Shown here in pieces: positions 51,640 to 59,288 of a stretch of 64,000 nucleotides of DNA. A model generated the notes under the pieces. That model was not told where the DNA came from, did not search any database, and saw only the letters and a program-made list of their open reading frames with translations. The DNA comes from an uncultured Clostridia bacterium (GTDB lineage Bacteria; Bacillota; Clostridia; Lachnospirales; Anaerotignaceae). The first letter of the stretch is position 1; every line of letters starts with the position of its first letter. Where the stretch lies: assembly GCA_937901125.1 (NCBI GenBank), contig CALCGT010000016.1, positions 1 to 64,000 on the forward strand, written 5' to 3'. Made by a program: the position numbers and the translations under genes.

Positions 51640-52469
51640 GCAAATTTCCAAAAATGAATTTTCATACCCACACCACCTATTGTGATGGGAAAGAATCTGT
51701 GGAAAGCATGATACAGGCAGCTTTGGCAAAGGATTTTACCAGACTGGGCTTTTCCGGACACTGTTTCAATGATTTTCGCCCTGGAGATCAAGAGGTTTGG
51801 TGCATGAGTCCAGAGGGGACACAGAAATATATGGCAGAAGTGCGTGCCATGGCAGAGAAATATAAAGATAAGATTGAAATTCTTTGCGGCGTGGAACAGG
51901 ATTTTTGTGCGTCTACGTCTATAGAAGGTTTCGATTATGTCATTGGTTCCGTTCATTATGTAGAAAAGGACGGCATGTATTATTGCGTGGATGAATCTCC
52001 AGAAGTATTGGAACAGGCCATCAAAGAAGGCGTTGGCGGCGATCCTTATGCCCTGACAAAACGCTTTTTTGAACAGGAGGCAGAGGTCGTACAGAAAACC
52101 AATGCTACTTTCATTGGACATTTCGATCTGGTGACGAAATTCAACGAGGGCAACCGCTTTTTTGACCCTATGGATAAACGTTACCGCGATGCTGCCTTGA
52201 CAGCCATGGATGCCCTTATCGAAACAGGACGCCCTTTTGAGATCAATACAGGTGCCATGTATCGTGGGCTGCGGAAAGAACCGTATCCCTCTGTGCAGCT
52301 TTTGAAAGACCTGTACGAAAGAAAAGGCCATATCCTTTTTTCCAGCGACAGCCATGACGGGGCTTCTCTGGGGTTCCGATTTGCGGAAGTGGCGCAGATC
52401 GCCAAGGAGATCGGCTTTCAGTCGGTGAAAATCCTGTCGAAGGATGGATGGGGAGATTTTTCGATATAA
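51636..52469 (+). CDS. hisK: PHP-type histidinol-phosphatase
   Basis: 277 aa. PHP metal motifs: NFHTHTTYCDGKE, GFSGHC, GVEQDF, VIGSVHYVE, FIGHFDLV and FSSDSHDGAS. Removes phosphate from histidinol phosphate, the step missing from the monofunctional HisB. Overlaps hisIE by four bases and closes the operon. The PHP family contains other phosphoesterases, but this position makes the histidine role convincing. Confidence 0.9.
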   Translation: MSKFPKMNFHTHTTYCDGKESVESMIQAALAKDFTRLGFSGHCFNDFRPGDQEVWCMSPEGTQKYMAEVRAMAEKYKDKIEILCGVEQDFCASTSIEGFDYVIGSVHYVEKDGMYYCVDESPEVLEQAIKEGVGGDPYALTKRFFEQEAEVVQKTNATFIGHFDLVTKFNEGNRFFDPMDKRYRDAALTAMDALIETGRPFEINTGAMYRGLRKEPYPSVQLLKDLYERKGHILFSSDSHDGASLGFRFAEVAQIAKEIGFQSVKILSKDGWGDFSI

Positions 52470-52486
52470 GAGAAGAAAACAAGAAC

Positions 52487-52530
52487 AAGTCTGGAATTTG
52501 ACTGTTTACAGTTGGGATTTCAGACTTTTT
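52487..52530 (+). terminator. Terminator of the his operon
   Basis: AAGTCTGGAAT pairs with ATTTCAGACTT (one G-T), followed by T. Confidence 0.8.
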
Positions 52531-52593
52531 GTTTTCAGGAGCGAAGCAGCCGAAAAATGAAACTTTTTAAGGTGTCTGCGTATTTATCCAATT

Positions 52594-52625
52594 AAAAAAA
52601 GCGACAGGACAGTTGTCTTATCGCT
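52594..52625 (-). terminator. Terminator of the Rrf2/ybaK operon
   Basis: AGCGA...TCGCT stem with an inner GGAC/GTCT extension; the minus strand then reads TTTTTTT. Confidence 0.75.
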
Positions 52626-52638
52626 CATCTTTTTTCTG

Positions 52639-53085
52639 TCAGCCATTGCAGCGAAGAGATTCTACTGCTTGGGGATTTTTTTCCGCATATTCCCTTGCCA
52701 TATCCGCCAGAGTGATGTTGTCTACGACTTCATCCAGTGCATCCTTCATCTTTTTCCAGATGGAAAGGGAAACGCAGGTACCTGCGTTGGCACAGTTGGG
52801 GTGATCCACGCAATCCACAGGGGAAAGGGAGCCTTCCAGCACCCGCAGTACCTCGCCGACAGTGGTCTGTTCGGGGGGATTTGTCAGTGTATAGCCGCCC
52901 TGGGCACCCCGGAAGCTTTTTACCAGCCCGGATTTTGTCAGGGGGGTGATGATTTGTTCCAGATATTTTTCAGAGATCCCCTGATCCTTTGCGATGGCTT
53001 TCAGGGGGATCGTGCCTTTTTCATAATTGAGAGCCAGAGCCAGCATCAGACGGATGCCATAACGGCCTCTTGTTGAAATCTTCAT
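52639..53085 (-). CDS. Rrf2 family regulator with three-cysteine cluster site
   Basis: 148 aa. Winged HTH at about 1-75 (MKISTRGRYGIRLMLALALN, GISEKYLEQIITPLTKSGLV, RGAQGGYTL), then the cluster-binding stretch DCVDHPNCANAGTC, spaced C-x5-C-x5-C exactly as in IscR. It probably senses Fe-S status or redox/nitric oxide stress. The start is ATG 53085 (GAGGTG upstream). Unlike iscR it is not next to iscS/iscU genes but 25 bases after the YbaK gene. Confidence 0.92.
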   Translation of the reverse strand: MKISTRGRYGIRLMLALALNYEKGTIPLKAIAKDQGISEKYLEQIITPLTKSGLVKSFRGAQGGYTLTNPPEQTTVGEVLRVLEGSLSPVDCVDHPNCANAGTCVSLSIWKKMKDALDEVVDNITLADMAREYAEKNPQAVESLRCNG

Positions 53086-53110
53086 AAACTCACCTCTCTT
53101 AAGGGGTTTT

Positions 53111-53590
53111 TCATTCTTCTTCCTGCCAGCCTTTGCAGACATCAACCCATTCTACGCATTTGCCGTAGTGGAAGAGTTCGTCACAGGTCAGTTCTACAGC
53201 GGAATTGCTGCTGCCTGCTGCAGGGAATACGGTATCGAAACGTTTCATGGAGATATCCGCATAAGCCTTTGTACCTTTGGGCAGGGCAAAGGGGCAAACG
53301 CCGCCAACAGCATGTCCTGTTGCATCCAGTGTTTCCTCTGCGGAAAGCATTTTTGCTTTCAGACCAAAGGTACCCTTGAATTTGCGGTTGTCGATTTTTG
53401 TATCACCGGCAACACAAATCACGACAGGGCCTTCTTTGGACATCAGACACAGTGTTTTTGTGATGCGGGCGGGAATAACGCCAGCGGCCTCTGCTGCCAG
53501 TTCTACGGTTGCGCTGGAAGTTGCAAATTCGATGGGTTCTTTGGGGCAGTTCATTTCATTCAGGTATGCCCGTACTTTTTCAATAGACAT
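53111..53590 (-). CDS. YbaK/ProX-like aminoacyl-tRNA deacylase
   Basis: 159 aa, YbaK/EbsC fold: IEFATSSATVELAAEAAGV, KTLCLMSKEGPVVICVAGD, DNRKFKGTFGLKAKMLSAEE, HAVGGVCPFALPKG, SSNSAVELTCDELF. Family members hydrolyse mischarged Cys- or Ala-tRNA-Pro. Upstream gene of the Rrf2 operon. A link to the tRNA-Pro genes at 40-42 kb is possible but not shown. Confidence 0.88.
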   Translation of the reverse strand: MSIEKVRAYLNEMNCPKEPIEFATSSATVELAAEAAGVIPARITKTLCLMSKEGPVVICVAGDTKIDNRKFKGTFGLKAKMLSAEETLDATGHAVGGVCPFALPKGTKAYADISMKRFDTVFPAAGSSNSAVELTCDELFHYGKCVEWVDVCKGWQEEE

Positions 53591-53716
53591 TGGTACTCTC
53601 TCCTTTGTTGCATTTGTATAGTTCGAGGGGTTCTACACCCGAGAATTTTTTAGTTTTATTCAGCATATCAGAAAAGTAGGAATTATGCAAGGGAAATGAG
53701 CAAGGAGAAAAAAAGA

Positions 53717-53745
53717 TTGTTTTATTCTTGCGAATGTGATATACT
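53717..53745 (+). promoter_or_regulatory. Promoter of a short leader transcript before dltA
   Basis: TTGTTT (53717-53722), 17 bases, TATACT (53740-53745). Transcription from here meets a terminator at 53841-53885. Confidence 0.6.
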
Positions 53746-53751
53746 ATTCAA

Positions 53752-53885
53752 ATAAATGAAATAAGATTTGGTATCAATATGCAAAGTCTTAAAGAAAACC
53801 TAACCATGCGAGAGACAGAGCAATGATGATACAACCATGAAGGAAGCTTTCATACATCCCCGTGTGTGAAGCTTCTTCTTTTTTT
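53752..53885 (+). ncRNA. Possible short RNA or attenuated leader upstream of dltA
   Basis: Between the promoter at 53717-53745 and the terminator at 53841-53885 lie about 135 transcribed bases. They hold only a 15-codon ORF (53779-53826, starting MQSLKENLT) without a ribosome site. The product could be a small RNA, or a leader whose readthrough adds to dlt expression. The remaining part of 53591-53983 shows nothing else but the dltA promoter. Confidence 0.35.
53841..53885 (+). terminator. Terminator inside the dltA upstream region
   Basis: AGGAAGCTTT (53841-53850) pairs with GTGAAGCTTCTT region (53868-53877), followed by eight or more T with one C. Confidence 0.7.
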
Positions 53886-53902
53886 CATGAAAAGTTCTGA
53901 CC

Positions 53903-53931
53903 TTGACGGAAGAAAACACAGATGCTATACT
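53903..53931 (+). promoter_or_regulatory. Sigma-A promoter of the dlt-like operon
   Basis: TTGACG (53903-53908), 17 bases, TATACT (53926-53931), about 50 bases before dltA. Confidence 0.8.
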
Positions 53932-53983
53932 CAAGAATAGTTTTAAACAATAATGAAAGATTCCTGAGAATTGAGGAAGGACT

Positions 53984-55510
53984 ATGATTCGAAATATACT
54001 GGAATATATAGAAAATACGGCAGAACATCTGCCGGACAAAATCGCTTTTTCCGGCGCAGAAGGGGATATTACCTTTTCTCAGCTGGAAGAAACGGCAAAG
54101 CGCATTGGTACTTATCTGACTCGTTTTGGCGGCAAAAATTGTCCTGTTGCGGTGATGATGCAGAAAACACCTGTTTCCGTGGCGGCTTTCCTAGGGGCTG
54201 TTTACAGCGGAAACTTTTACACTCCTATCGATGTGACTATGCCCAAAGAACGCATCCTGTCTATCCTGAGCACCTTGAAACCACAGGTACTGCTCATCGA
54301 TGAAAAAAGTAAAAAGGTGGCGGCTGCTCTGGGTTATGAGGGCAAAATCATCGTTTTAGAAGAAATTTTGGATATAGAAATCGATGGGGAGCTTCTGCAA
54401 AAGATTCGCCAGCGTGCCATCGACACAGACCCTTTGTATGCTTTGTTTACCTCTGGCTCTACGGGCGTGCCCAAGGGGGTTGTCATCAGCCACCAGGCGG
54501 TGGTGAACCTGACAGAATGGTATACAGAAGCCTTTGATATTACGGATAAAGAGATCATCGGCAATCAGGCTCCTTTCTATTTTGATTCTTCCGTTAAGGA
54601 TATCTATGCAGTCCTGAAAACAGGGGCGCAGATGGAGATTATCCCCAAAATGCTTTTCTCCTTCCCCAAAAAGCTGTTGGAATATCTGGAAGAAAAGAAG
54701 ATCAACTATATCGACTGGGTACCCTCTGCATTGAGTATTGTAGTGAATACCGGAGCGTTGGACAACTTCCAGCCTTCCTACCTGAAAAAGATTATGTTCT
54801 GTGGGGAAGCTATGCCCACAAAGCAATTCAACATGTGGCGGGCAAAATATCCCGATGCTCTGTTTGCAAATATCTATGGCCCTACGGAAACAACGGTGGA
54901 CTGCACCTATTATATTGTAGAACGTAAATTTGCCGACGATGAACCTCTGCCCATCGGCTATGGCTGCCGAAATACGGATGTATTCATTCTGAATGGTGAC
55001 AGACTGGCGAAAGAAGGGGAAAGCGGCGAGCTTTGTGTCCGCGGCAGATGTCTGGCTTTGGGCTACTACAACAATCCCGAAAAAACGGCAGAAGCCTTCA
55101 TTCAGAATCCTTTGAATCCCTATTATCCTGAAAAGATTTATAAAACGGGGGATATTGCGAAATATAATGAACGTGGGGAGATTATTTTTCTGGCGAGAAA
55201 AGACCACCAGATCAAACACATGGGACACCGCATCGAATTGGGCGAGATCGAAACAGCTATCAACTCCATCGATGCCATTGATACGGGCGTTTGCCTCTAT
55301 GATACGGAAACCCAGCGCATCCTGCTGTTCTACTGCGGCGGGGAAGAGGCTACCCAGGTCTATATCCTGAAAAAGCTGCGAGATAAGGTTCCAAAATATA
55401 TGTTTCCCAATGTGATGATGAAATTAGAAAAAATGCCCCAGACTTTAAACGGAAAGATAGACAGATTGGCTTTGAAGGAGTATTATGATAACGATAAGCA
55501 AAATTCCTGA
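53984..55510 (+). CDS. dltA: D-alanine:carrier-protein ligase (DltA-like)
   Basis: 508-aa adenylating enzyme. P-loop LFTSGSTGVPKGVVISHQAV, substrate-pocket Asp in APFYFDSSVKDIY, the DltA-type FCGEAMP with its cysteine, NIYGPTETTVDCTYY, YKTGDIA and the C-terminal lysine in QTLNGKIDRLAL. It activates an amino acid, by homology D-alanine, and loads it on the carrier protein encoded downstream. First gene of the operon; overlaps the GNAT gene by 26 bases. Substrate identity is inferred from the pocket only. Confidence 0.9.
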   Translation: MIRNILEYIENTAEHLPDKIAFSGAEGDITFSQLEETAKRIGTYLTRFGGKNCPVAVMMQKTPVSVAAFLGAVYSGNFYTPIDVTMPKERILSILSTLKPQVLLIDEKSKKVAAALGYEGKIIVLEEILDIEIDGELLQKIRQRAIDTDPLYALFTSGSTGVPKGVVISHQAVVNLTEWYTEAFDITDKEIIGNQAPFYFDSSVKDIYAVLKTGAQMEIIPKMLFSFPKKLLEYLEEKKINYIDWVPSALSIVVNTGALDNFQPSYLKKIMFCGEAMPTKQFNMWRAKYPDALFANIYGPTETTVDCTYYIVERKFADDEPLPIGYGCRNTDVFILNGDRLAKEGESGELCVRGRCLALGYYNNPEKTAEAFIQNPLNPYYPEKIYKTGDIAKYNERGEIIFLARKDHQIKHMGHRIELGEIETAINSIDAIDTGVCLYDTETQRILLFYCGGEEATQVYILKKLRDKVPKYMFPNVMMKLEKMPQTLNGKIDRLALKEYYDNDKQNS

Positions 55511-56279
55511 TGGAAAACAGTGGGCAGAAGAGATTGCCTGGTTTCTTTCCAAAGGGATGCGAACAAATTTTTATGCCTCTGCGGAGGAATTTCTTCCTCT
55601 GGTGGAAGAAGGACGTATTTCTCGGGCAGCCTTTGCAGGCGGCAGCTACTGTTTCGTGGAAAAAGAAAATCAGATCGATCTTTACTTTTTTCTGGAAAAA
55701 GAAGCTCTTCCTGTGGAAGTGCCTGCTATGGACAAACCTATCGTGCTGGAACAGGTGGCTTTGGAAAGAAACGGCATTTCTCCCACAGCGGAAGAATGGA
55801 AAGCCATCGGTTTCGAAAAATACCTCCAAAGAAAGCGGCTGTTCCTTTCTGCGAAAAAAACAGAAGAGGAACAGAGAAATATTTCTTTCTGCAAAGAGGA
55901 AGAAGCAGAAACCATCCTTCGGATGATGGAGGATGCTTTTGAGCCCTATACCTCTGTACTGCCCGACTTGGAAACTCTGCGGAAAGACTTGGCAGAACAC
56001 CGTGTCATCGCCGCAAGGAAAGGAGAAAACCTCCTTGGTTTCCTGCGCTTTGGCAGGGGAAAGAAGGTTTCTGTCCTCTGGCAGATCGTCGTTGCACCCG
56101 AAGGGCGGGGCAACGGCATTGGCAAGGGGATGGTTCGAGACTGGATCGCTTCGGAAAGAGAAGAAGCTGCAAAATTCCAGCTTTGGGTCAGGGAGGATAA
56201 CCCCCCTGCCATCAGAATGTATGAAAAGCTGGGCTTTCTGCCCGATGGCAGAATTGCGCCGGTTATGTTGAGAAAATAA
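55485..56279 (+). CDS. GNAT acetyltransferase within the dlt-like operon
   Basis: 264 aa: a less conserved N-terminal half (about 1-125) and a typical GNAT domain (about 128-264; ENLLGFLRFGRGKKVSVLWQ, IVVAPEGRGNGIGKGMVRDW, LWVREDNPPAIRMYEKLGF). ATG 55485 lies six bases after AAGGAG inside the end of dltA. Standard dlt operons have no such gene. It could modify the carrier-bound or polymer-bound amino acid, or be a peptide-type aminoacyl transferase; the sequence does not decide. Confidence 0.85.
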   Translation: MITISKIPDGKQWAEEIAWFLSKGMRTNFYASAEEFLPLVEEGRISRAAFAGGSYCFVEKENQIDLYFFLEKEALPVEVPAMDKPIVLEQVALERNGISPTAEEWKAIGFEKYLQRKRLFLSAKKTEEEQRNISFCKEEEAETILRMMEDAFEPYTSVLPDLETLRKDLAEHRVIAARKGENLLGFLRFGRGKKVSVLWQIVVAPEGRGNGIGKGMVRDWIASEREEAAKFQLWVREDNPPAIRMYEKLGFLPDGRIAPVMLRK

Positions 56280-56308
56280 TAACGAGAGAGTAAGAAAGGA
56301 AAAGTGAT

Positions 56309-56536
56309 ATGGAAGCATTACTGAAAATTTTGGCAGAGCTGAGACCTGACGTAGATTTTGAAGACAATCAGGAACTGGTTGACAGCGGTGAACTGGATTC
56401 CTTCGATATTGTTTCTCTGGTTGGCGAACTGTGCGATGAATATGATATCGAGATCGGTGCCGATGATATCGTTCCCGAAAACTTTAATTCTGTAGAAGCG
56501 ATCTGGGCTCTGGTTCAGAGACTGCAGGAAGATTAA
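56309..56536 (+). CDS. dltC: D-alanyl carrier protein (DltC-like)
   Basis: 75-aa acyl carrier protein. The phosphopantetheine attachment serine is Ser31 in SGELDSFDIVSLV. Very acidic, as the family requires. Receives the activated amino acid from DltA and presents it to the MBOAT protein. Good ribosome site (AAAGGAAAAG). Confidence 0.92.
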   Translation: MEALLKILAELRPDVDFEDNQELVDSGELDSFDIVSLVGELCDEYDIEIGADDIVPENFNSVEAIWALVQRLQED

Positions 56537-56554
56537 GAAGGAGTTTAGAGCGGT

Positions 56555-58153
56555 ATGGCATTTACATCATTTCGATTTATCGTTTTTCTTGTACTGGCTG
56601 CCGCAGCATATTTCCTGACACCAAAGCGTTGCCGATGGGTAACGCTTTTTGTTGCTAACTATGTTTTTTATTTCATTTCCGGCGGTAAGATTTTTATTTA
56701 CCTACTGGCAACGACTATTACCACATATCTGGCAACGGTAAAAATTGGGGATATGGCGGCGAAAAACAAGATCGCCTTTAATGAAGCAAAGGCAAATTTG
56801 GATAAAGAGGGCAAAAAGGCATGGAAAGCGGCATTTGCCAAAAAGAAAAAACGCATCCTCATCCCGACATTGCTGTTCAACTTTAGCATCCTTGCTGTGC
56901 TGAAATATTCCGGCTTTGTGACCAGCAATATCAATGCACTGTTTGCAAAGATCGGCATTGGCACAGAACTGCCTGTATTCAAATTTCTGTTGCCTTTGGG
57001 GATTTCCTTCTATACCTTCCAGTCCATGGGCTATCTCATCGACGTATACAGAGAAAAACAGGAGCCGGAGAAAAACTTCTTTAAACTGGCACTGTTCATC
57101 TCCTTCTTCCCCCAAATTGTACAGGGACCTATCTCCCGTTTTGGAACACTGGCGGAGCAGCTCTTCCGTCCCAATGAATTTTCCTATACCCGTGTGAAAT
57201 ATGGGGTACAGCTGATGCTGTGGGGGGCTTTTAAGAAGATGGTCATTGCGGACAGAGCGGCAGTTTTGGTAGATAATGCCTTTGGTTTCCCGGAAACCTT
57301 TGGCGGTACTTATGTAGCCGTAGCGGCGTTGGTTTACGCCATCCAAATTTACGGCGATTTTTCCGGTGGCATCGATATCGCTACTGGCGCAGCTCAGATT
57401 TTTGGCGTAACGCTGGATAAAAACTTTGAACGACCTTATCTGGCAACTTCCATCCCCGATTACTGGCGCAGATGGCATATCACGCTGGGGGCATGGTTCC
57501 GGGATTATGTGTTCTATCCTTTATCCCTGTCCAAATTCTTTATGAAGCTGGGGAAAAAGTGCAGAAATATTCTGGGGAATTATATTGGTAAGTTGATCCC
57601 TGTTTTGATCCCGCAGTTTATTATTTTCTTCCTGATTGGTATCTGGCATGGGGCAGAATGGAAATATATCGCCTTTGGTTGTTATAATGGTACGCTGATC
57701 GTGCTGGGCATCCTCTTTGAACAGCCCTTGCAGAAGCTGGCGAAAAAGCTGGGCATCCGTATGAATTGCCTCAGCTGGCGAATTTTTCAGGTATTGCGTA
57801 CCCTAGCTTTGGTTGCCATCGGGAAGATCATCACCAGAGCTCCCGGTGTCAGCGCAGCGGTTTATATGATCCGTTCCATGGTGGAAAACTGGAATACAGA
57901 TGTTCTTTTTAATGGTGGTTTGCTGACTATGGGTTTGGATGTAAAAGACCTGTGGGTATTGTTCCTGTCCTGTCTGGTGCTGCTTTGTGTCAGCCTGATG
58001 CAGGAAAGCGGCATCAAGGTAAGAGAGACTCTGGCGAAGCAGAATCTTTACTTCCGCTGGGTCATTTATCTGGGTGCAGTGTTCTCCCTGATTCTCTTTG
58101 GCGTATATGGTCTCAACTATAACGCCGCCGACTTTATTTACAGGGGGTTCTAA
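56555..58153 (+). CDS. dltB: MBOAT family membrane acyltransferase (DltB-like)
   Basis: 532 aa, about ten to twelve membrane segments. MBOAT hallmarks: FKFLLPLGISFYTFQSMGYL, SFFPQIVQGPISR, YGDFSGGIDIATGAAQIFGV, RPYLATSIPDYWRRWHITLG and the active-site His in FFLIGIWHGAEWKYIAFG. Moves the acyl group from the carrier across the membrane. Longer than Bacillus DltB (about 395 aa) and nearer alginate O-acetyltransferase AlgI in its C-terminal extension. Confidence 0.92.
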   Translation: MAFTSFRFIVFLVLAAAAYFLTPKRCRWVTLFVANYVFYFISGGKIFIYLLATTITTYLATVKIGDMAAKNKIAFNEAKANLDKEGKKAWKAAFAKKKKRILIPTLLFNFSILAVLKYSGFVTSNINALFAKIGIGTELPVFKFLLPLGISFYTFQSMGYLIDVYREKQEPEKNFFKLALFISFFPQIVQGPISRFGTLAEQLFRPNEFSYTRVKYGVQLMLWGAFKKMVIADRAAVLVDNAFGFPETFGGTYVAVAALVYAIQIYGDFSGGIDIATGAAQIFGVTLDKNFERPYLATSIPDYWRRWHITLGAWFRDYVFYPLSLSKFFMKLGKKCRNILGNYIGKLIPVLIPQFIIFFLIGIWHGAEWKYIAFGCYNGTLIVLGILFEQPLQKLAKKLGIRMNCLSWRIFQVLRTLALVAIGKIITRAPGVSAAVYMIRSMVENWNTDVLFNGGLLTMGLDVKDLWVLFLSCLVLLCVSLMQESGIKVRETLAKQNLYFRWVIYLGAVFSLILFGVYGLNYNAADFIYRGF

Positions 58154-58155
58154 GT

Positions 58156-59193
58156 ATGAATAAGAAAGAGTGTTTGAAAATTATGGTAAGATGCGTAGCA
58201 TTTGTCGTGGTATTTTCCATGCTGTTTTCCAATGCGACCAACCTGTTGATGCGCCATGATGATGAGTCCAACGAGATCCATGCTTTCTACAGTGAGGCGA
58301 AGGATACTATCGACGTGCTGTATGTGGGCAGCAGCCCACTGCTGCGTGGTGTTTCTCCCATGGTGATGTGGAAGGAGCATGGCTTTACGGGGTATGTGCG
58401 GGCTTCCGCTTTACAGGCTCCATCCGTCAGCTATGGCCTTTTGGCGGAATCCCTGAAATATCAGACCCCGGAATTGGTGGTATTGCTTTGTGATAATATT
58501 TTTACGGAATATGACTACGTAGAGCGAGAAGGCGACCTGCGCCGCGGTTTGGATGGCATGAAAATGTCCAAATATAAACTGGATATCATTAGAGAAGTGA
58601 CAGAAGCTGATGAAAGACAGTCCATGCTGTCCTATGCTTTCCCGCTGATGCGTTACCATGATCGCTGGAAAGAAATCAACTTGGCGGAAGATGAACCAGA
58701 ACCTTTGCTGGAACATTCCTTCAAGAAGGGGAATATTTACCTGAGAGATATCAACCCTCAGGCTTATCCCGAAGGCTTCATGGAGCCCACAGGGGAAACC
58801 TATATCTTCGATGAAAGTACAAAGGGCTATATCGAAAAATCTATTGCGCTTTGCAAGGAAAAGGATATTCCTGTGCTGCTGCTGCATTTGCCTAAAATGA
58901 TCTGGAGCTATGAGCAGAGCATGGCGGTGGAGAATTTTGCCGCAGAAAATGGCGCGGTTTATCTGGATTTGGACAGAGCGGAATACAGAAGCCAACTGGG
59001 CTTAGACCCTCAGGTGGATTATTATGATCAGGGACACATGAACCTGACCGGCACCATCAAGCTTTCCGACTGGCTGGGGGATTGGCTGGATGAGCAGTAT
59101 GACTTGCCCGACCATCGGAATGACTCTGTCATCAGCGATAACTGGAATGCAGATTGGGCGCAGTATGCGGAAAAAACGGGATTAGAGCCGTAA
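58156..59193 (+). CDS. DltD/AlgX-like SGNH-fold membrane-anchored protein
   Basis: 345 aa. One N-terminal membrane helix (about 9-29). SGNH features: LYVGSSPLLRGVSPMVMW (catalytic Ser of block I) and a late DQGHMNLTG with the Asp-x-x-His pair. It fits the place of DltD as the extracellular partner of the MBOAT protein but shows little direct DltD similarity to my eye. Three bases after dltB. Last gene of the operon, before the terminator at 59238. Confidence 0.75.
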   Translation: MNKKECLKIMVRCVAFVVVFSMLFSNATNLLMRHDDESNEIHAFYSEAKDTIDVLYVGSSPLLRGVSPMVMWKEHGFTGYVRASALQAPSVSYGLLAESLKYQTPELVVLLCDNIFTEYDYVEREGDLRRGLDGMKMSKYKLDIIREVTEADERQSMLSYAFPLMRYHDRWKEINLAEDEPEPLLEHSFKKGNIYLRDINPQAYPEGFMEPTGETYIFDESTKGYIEKSIALCKEKDIPVLLLHLPKMIWSYEQSMAVENFAAENGAVYLDLDRAEYRSQLGLDPQVDYYDQGHMNLTGTIKLSDWLGDWLDEQYDLPDHRNDSVISDNWNADWAQYAEKTGLEP

Positions 59194-59237
59194 AACCACT
59201 GAAATCCTATTTTCGTAGGAAGAATTATGAATAAAAG

Positions 59238-59272
59238 AAGGGTGTACCTTAAATTTTGAGGACACCCTTTTT
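59238..59272. terminator. Bidirectional terminator between dlt-like operon and DEAD-box gene
   Basis: AAGGGTGTACCTT pairs with GAGGACACCCTT (one bulge, one G-T), with T downstream and A upstream. Confidence 0.8.
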
Positions 59273-59288
59273 CTATTTGCTTCTTTTA

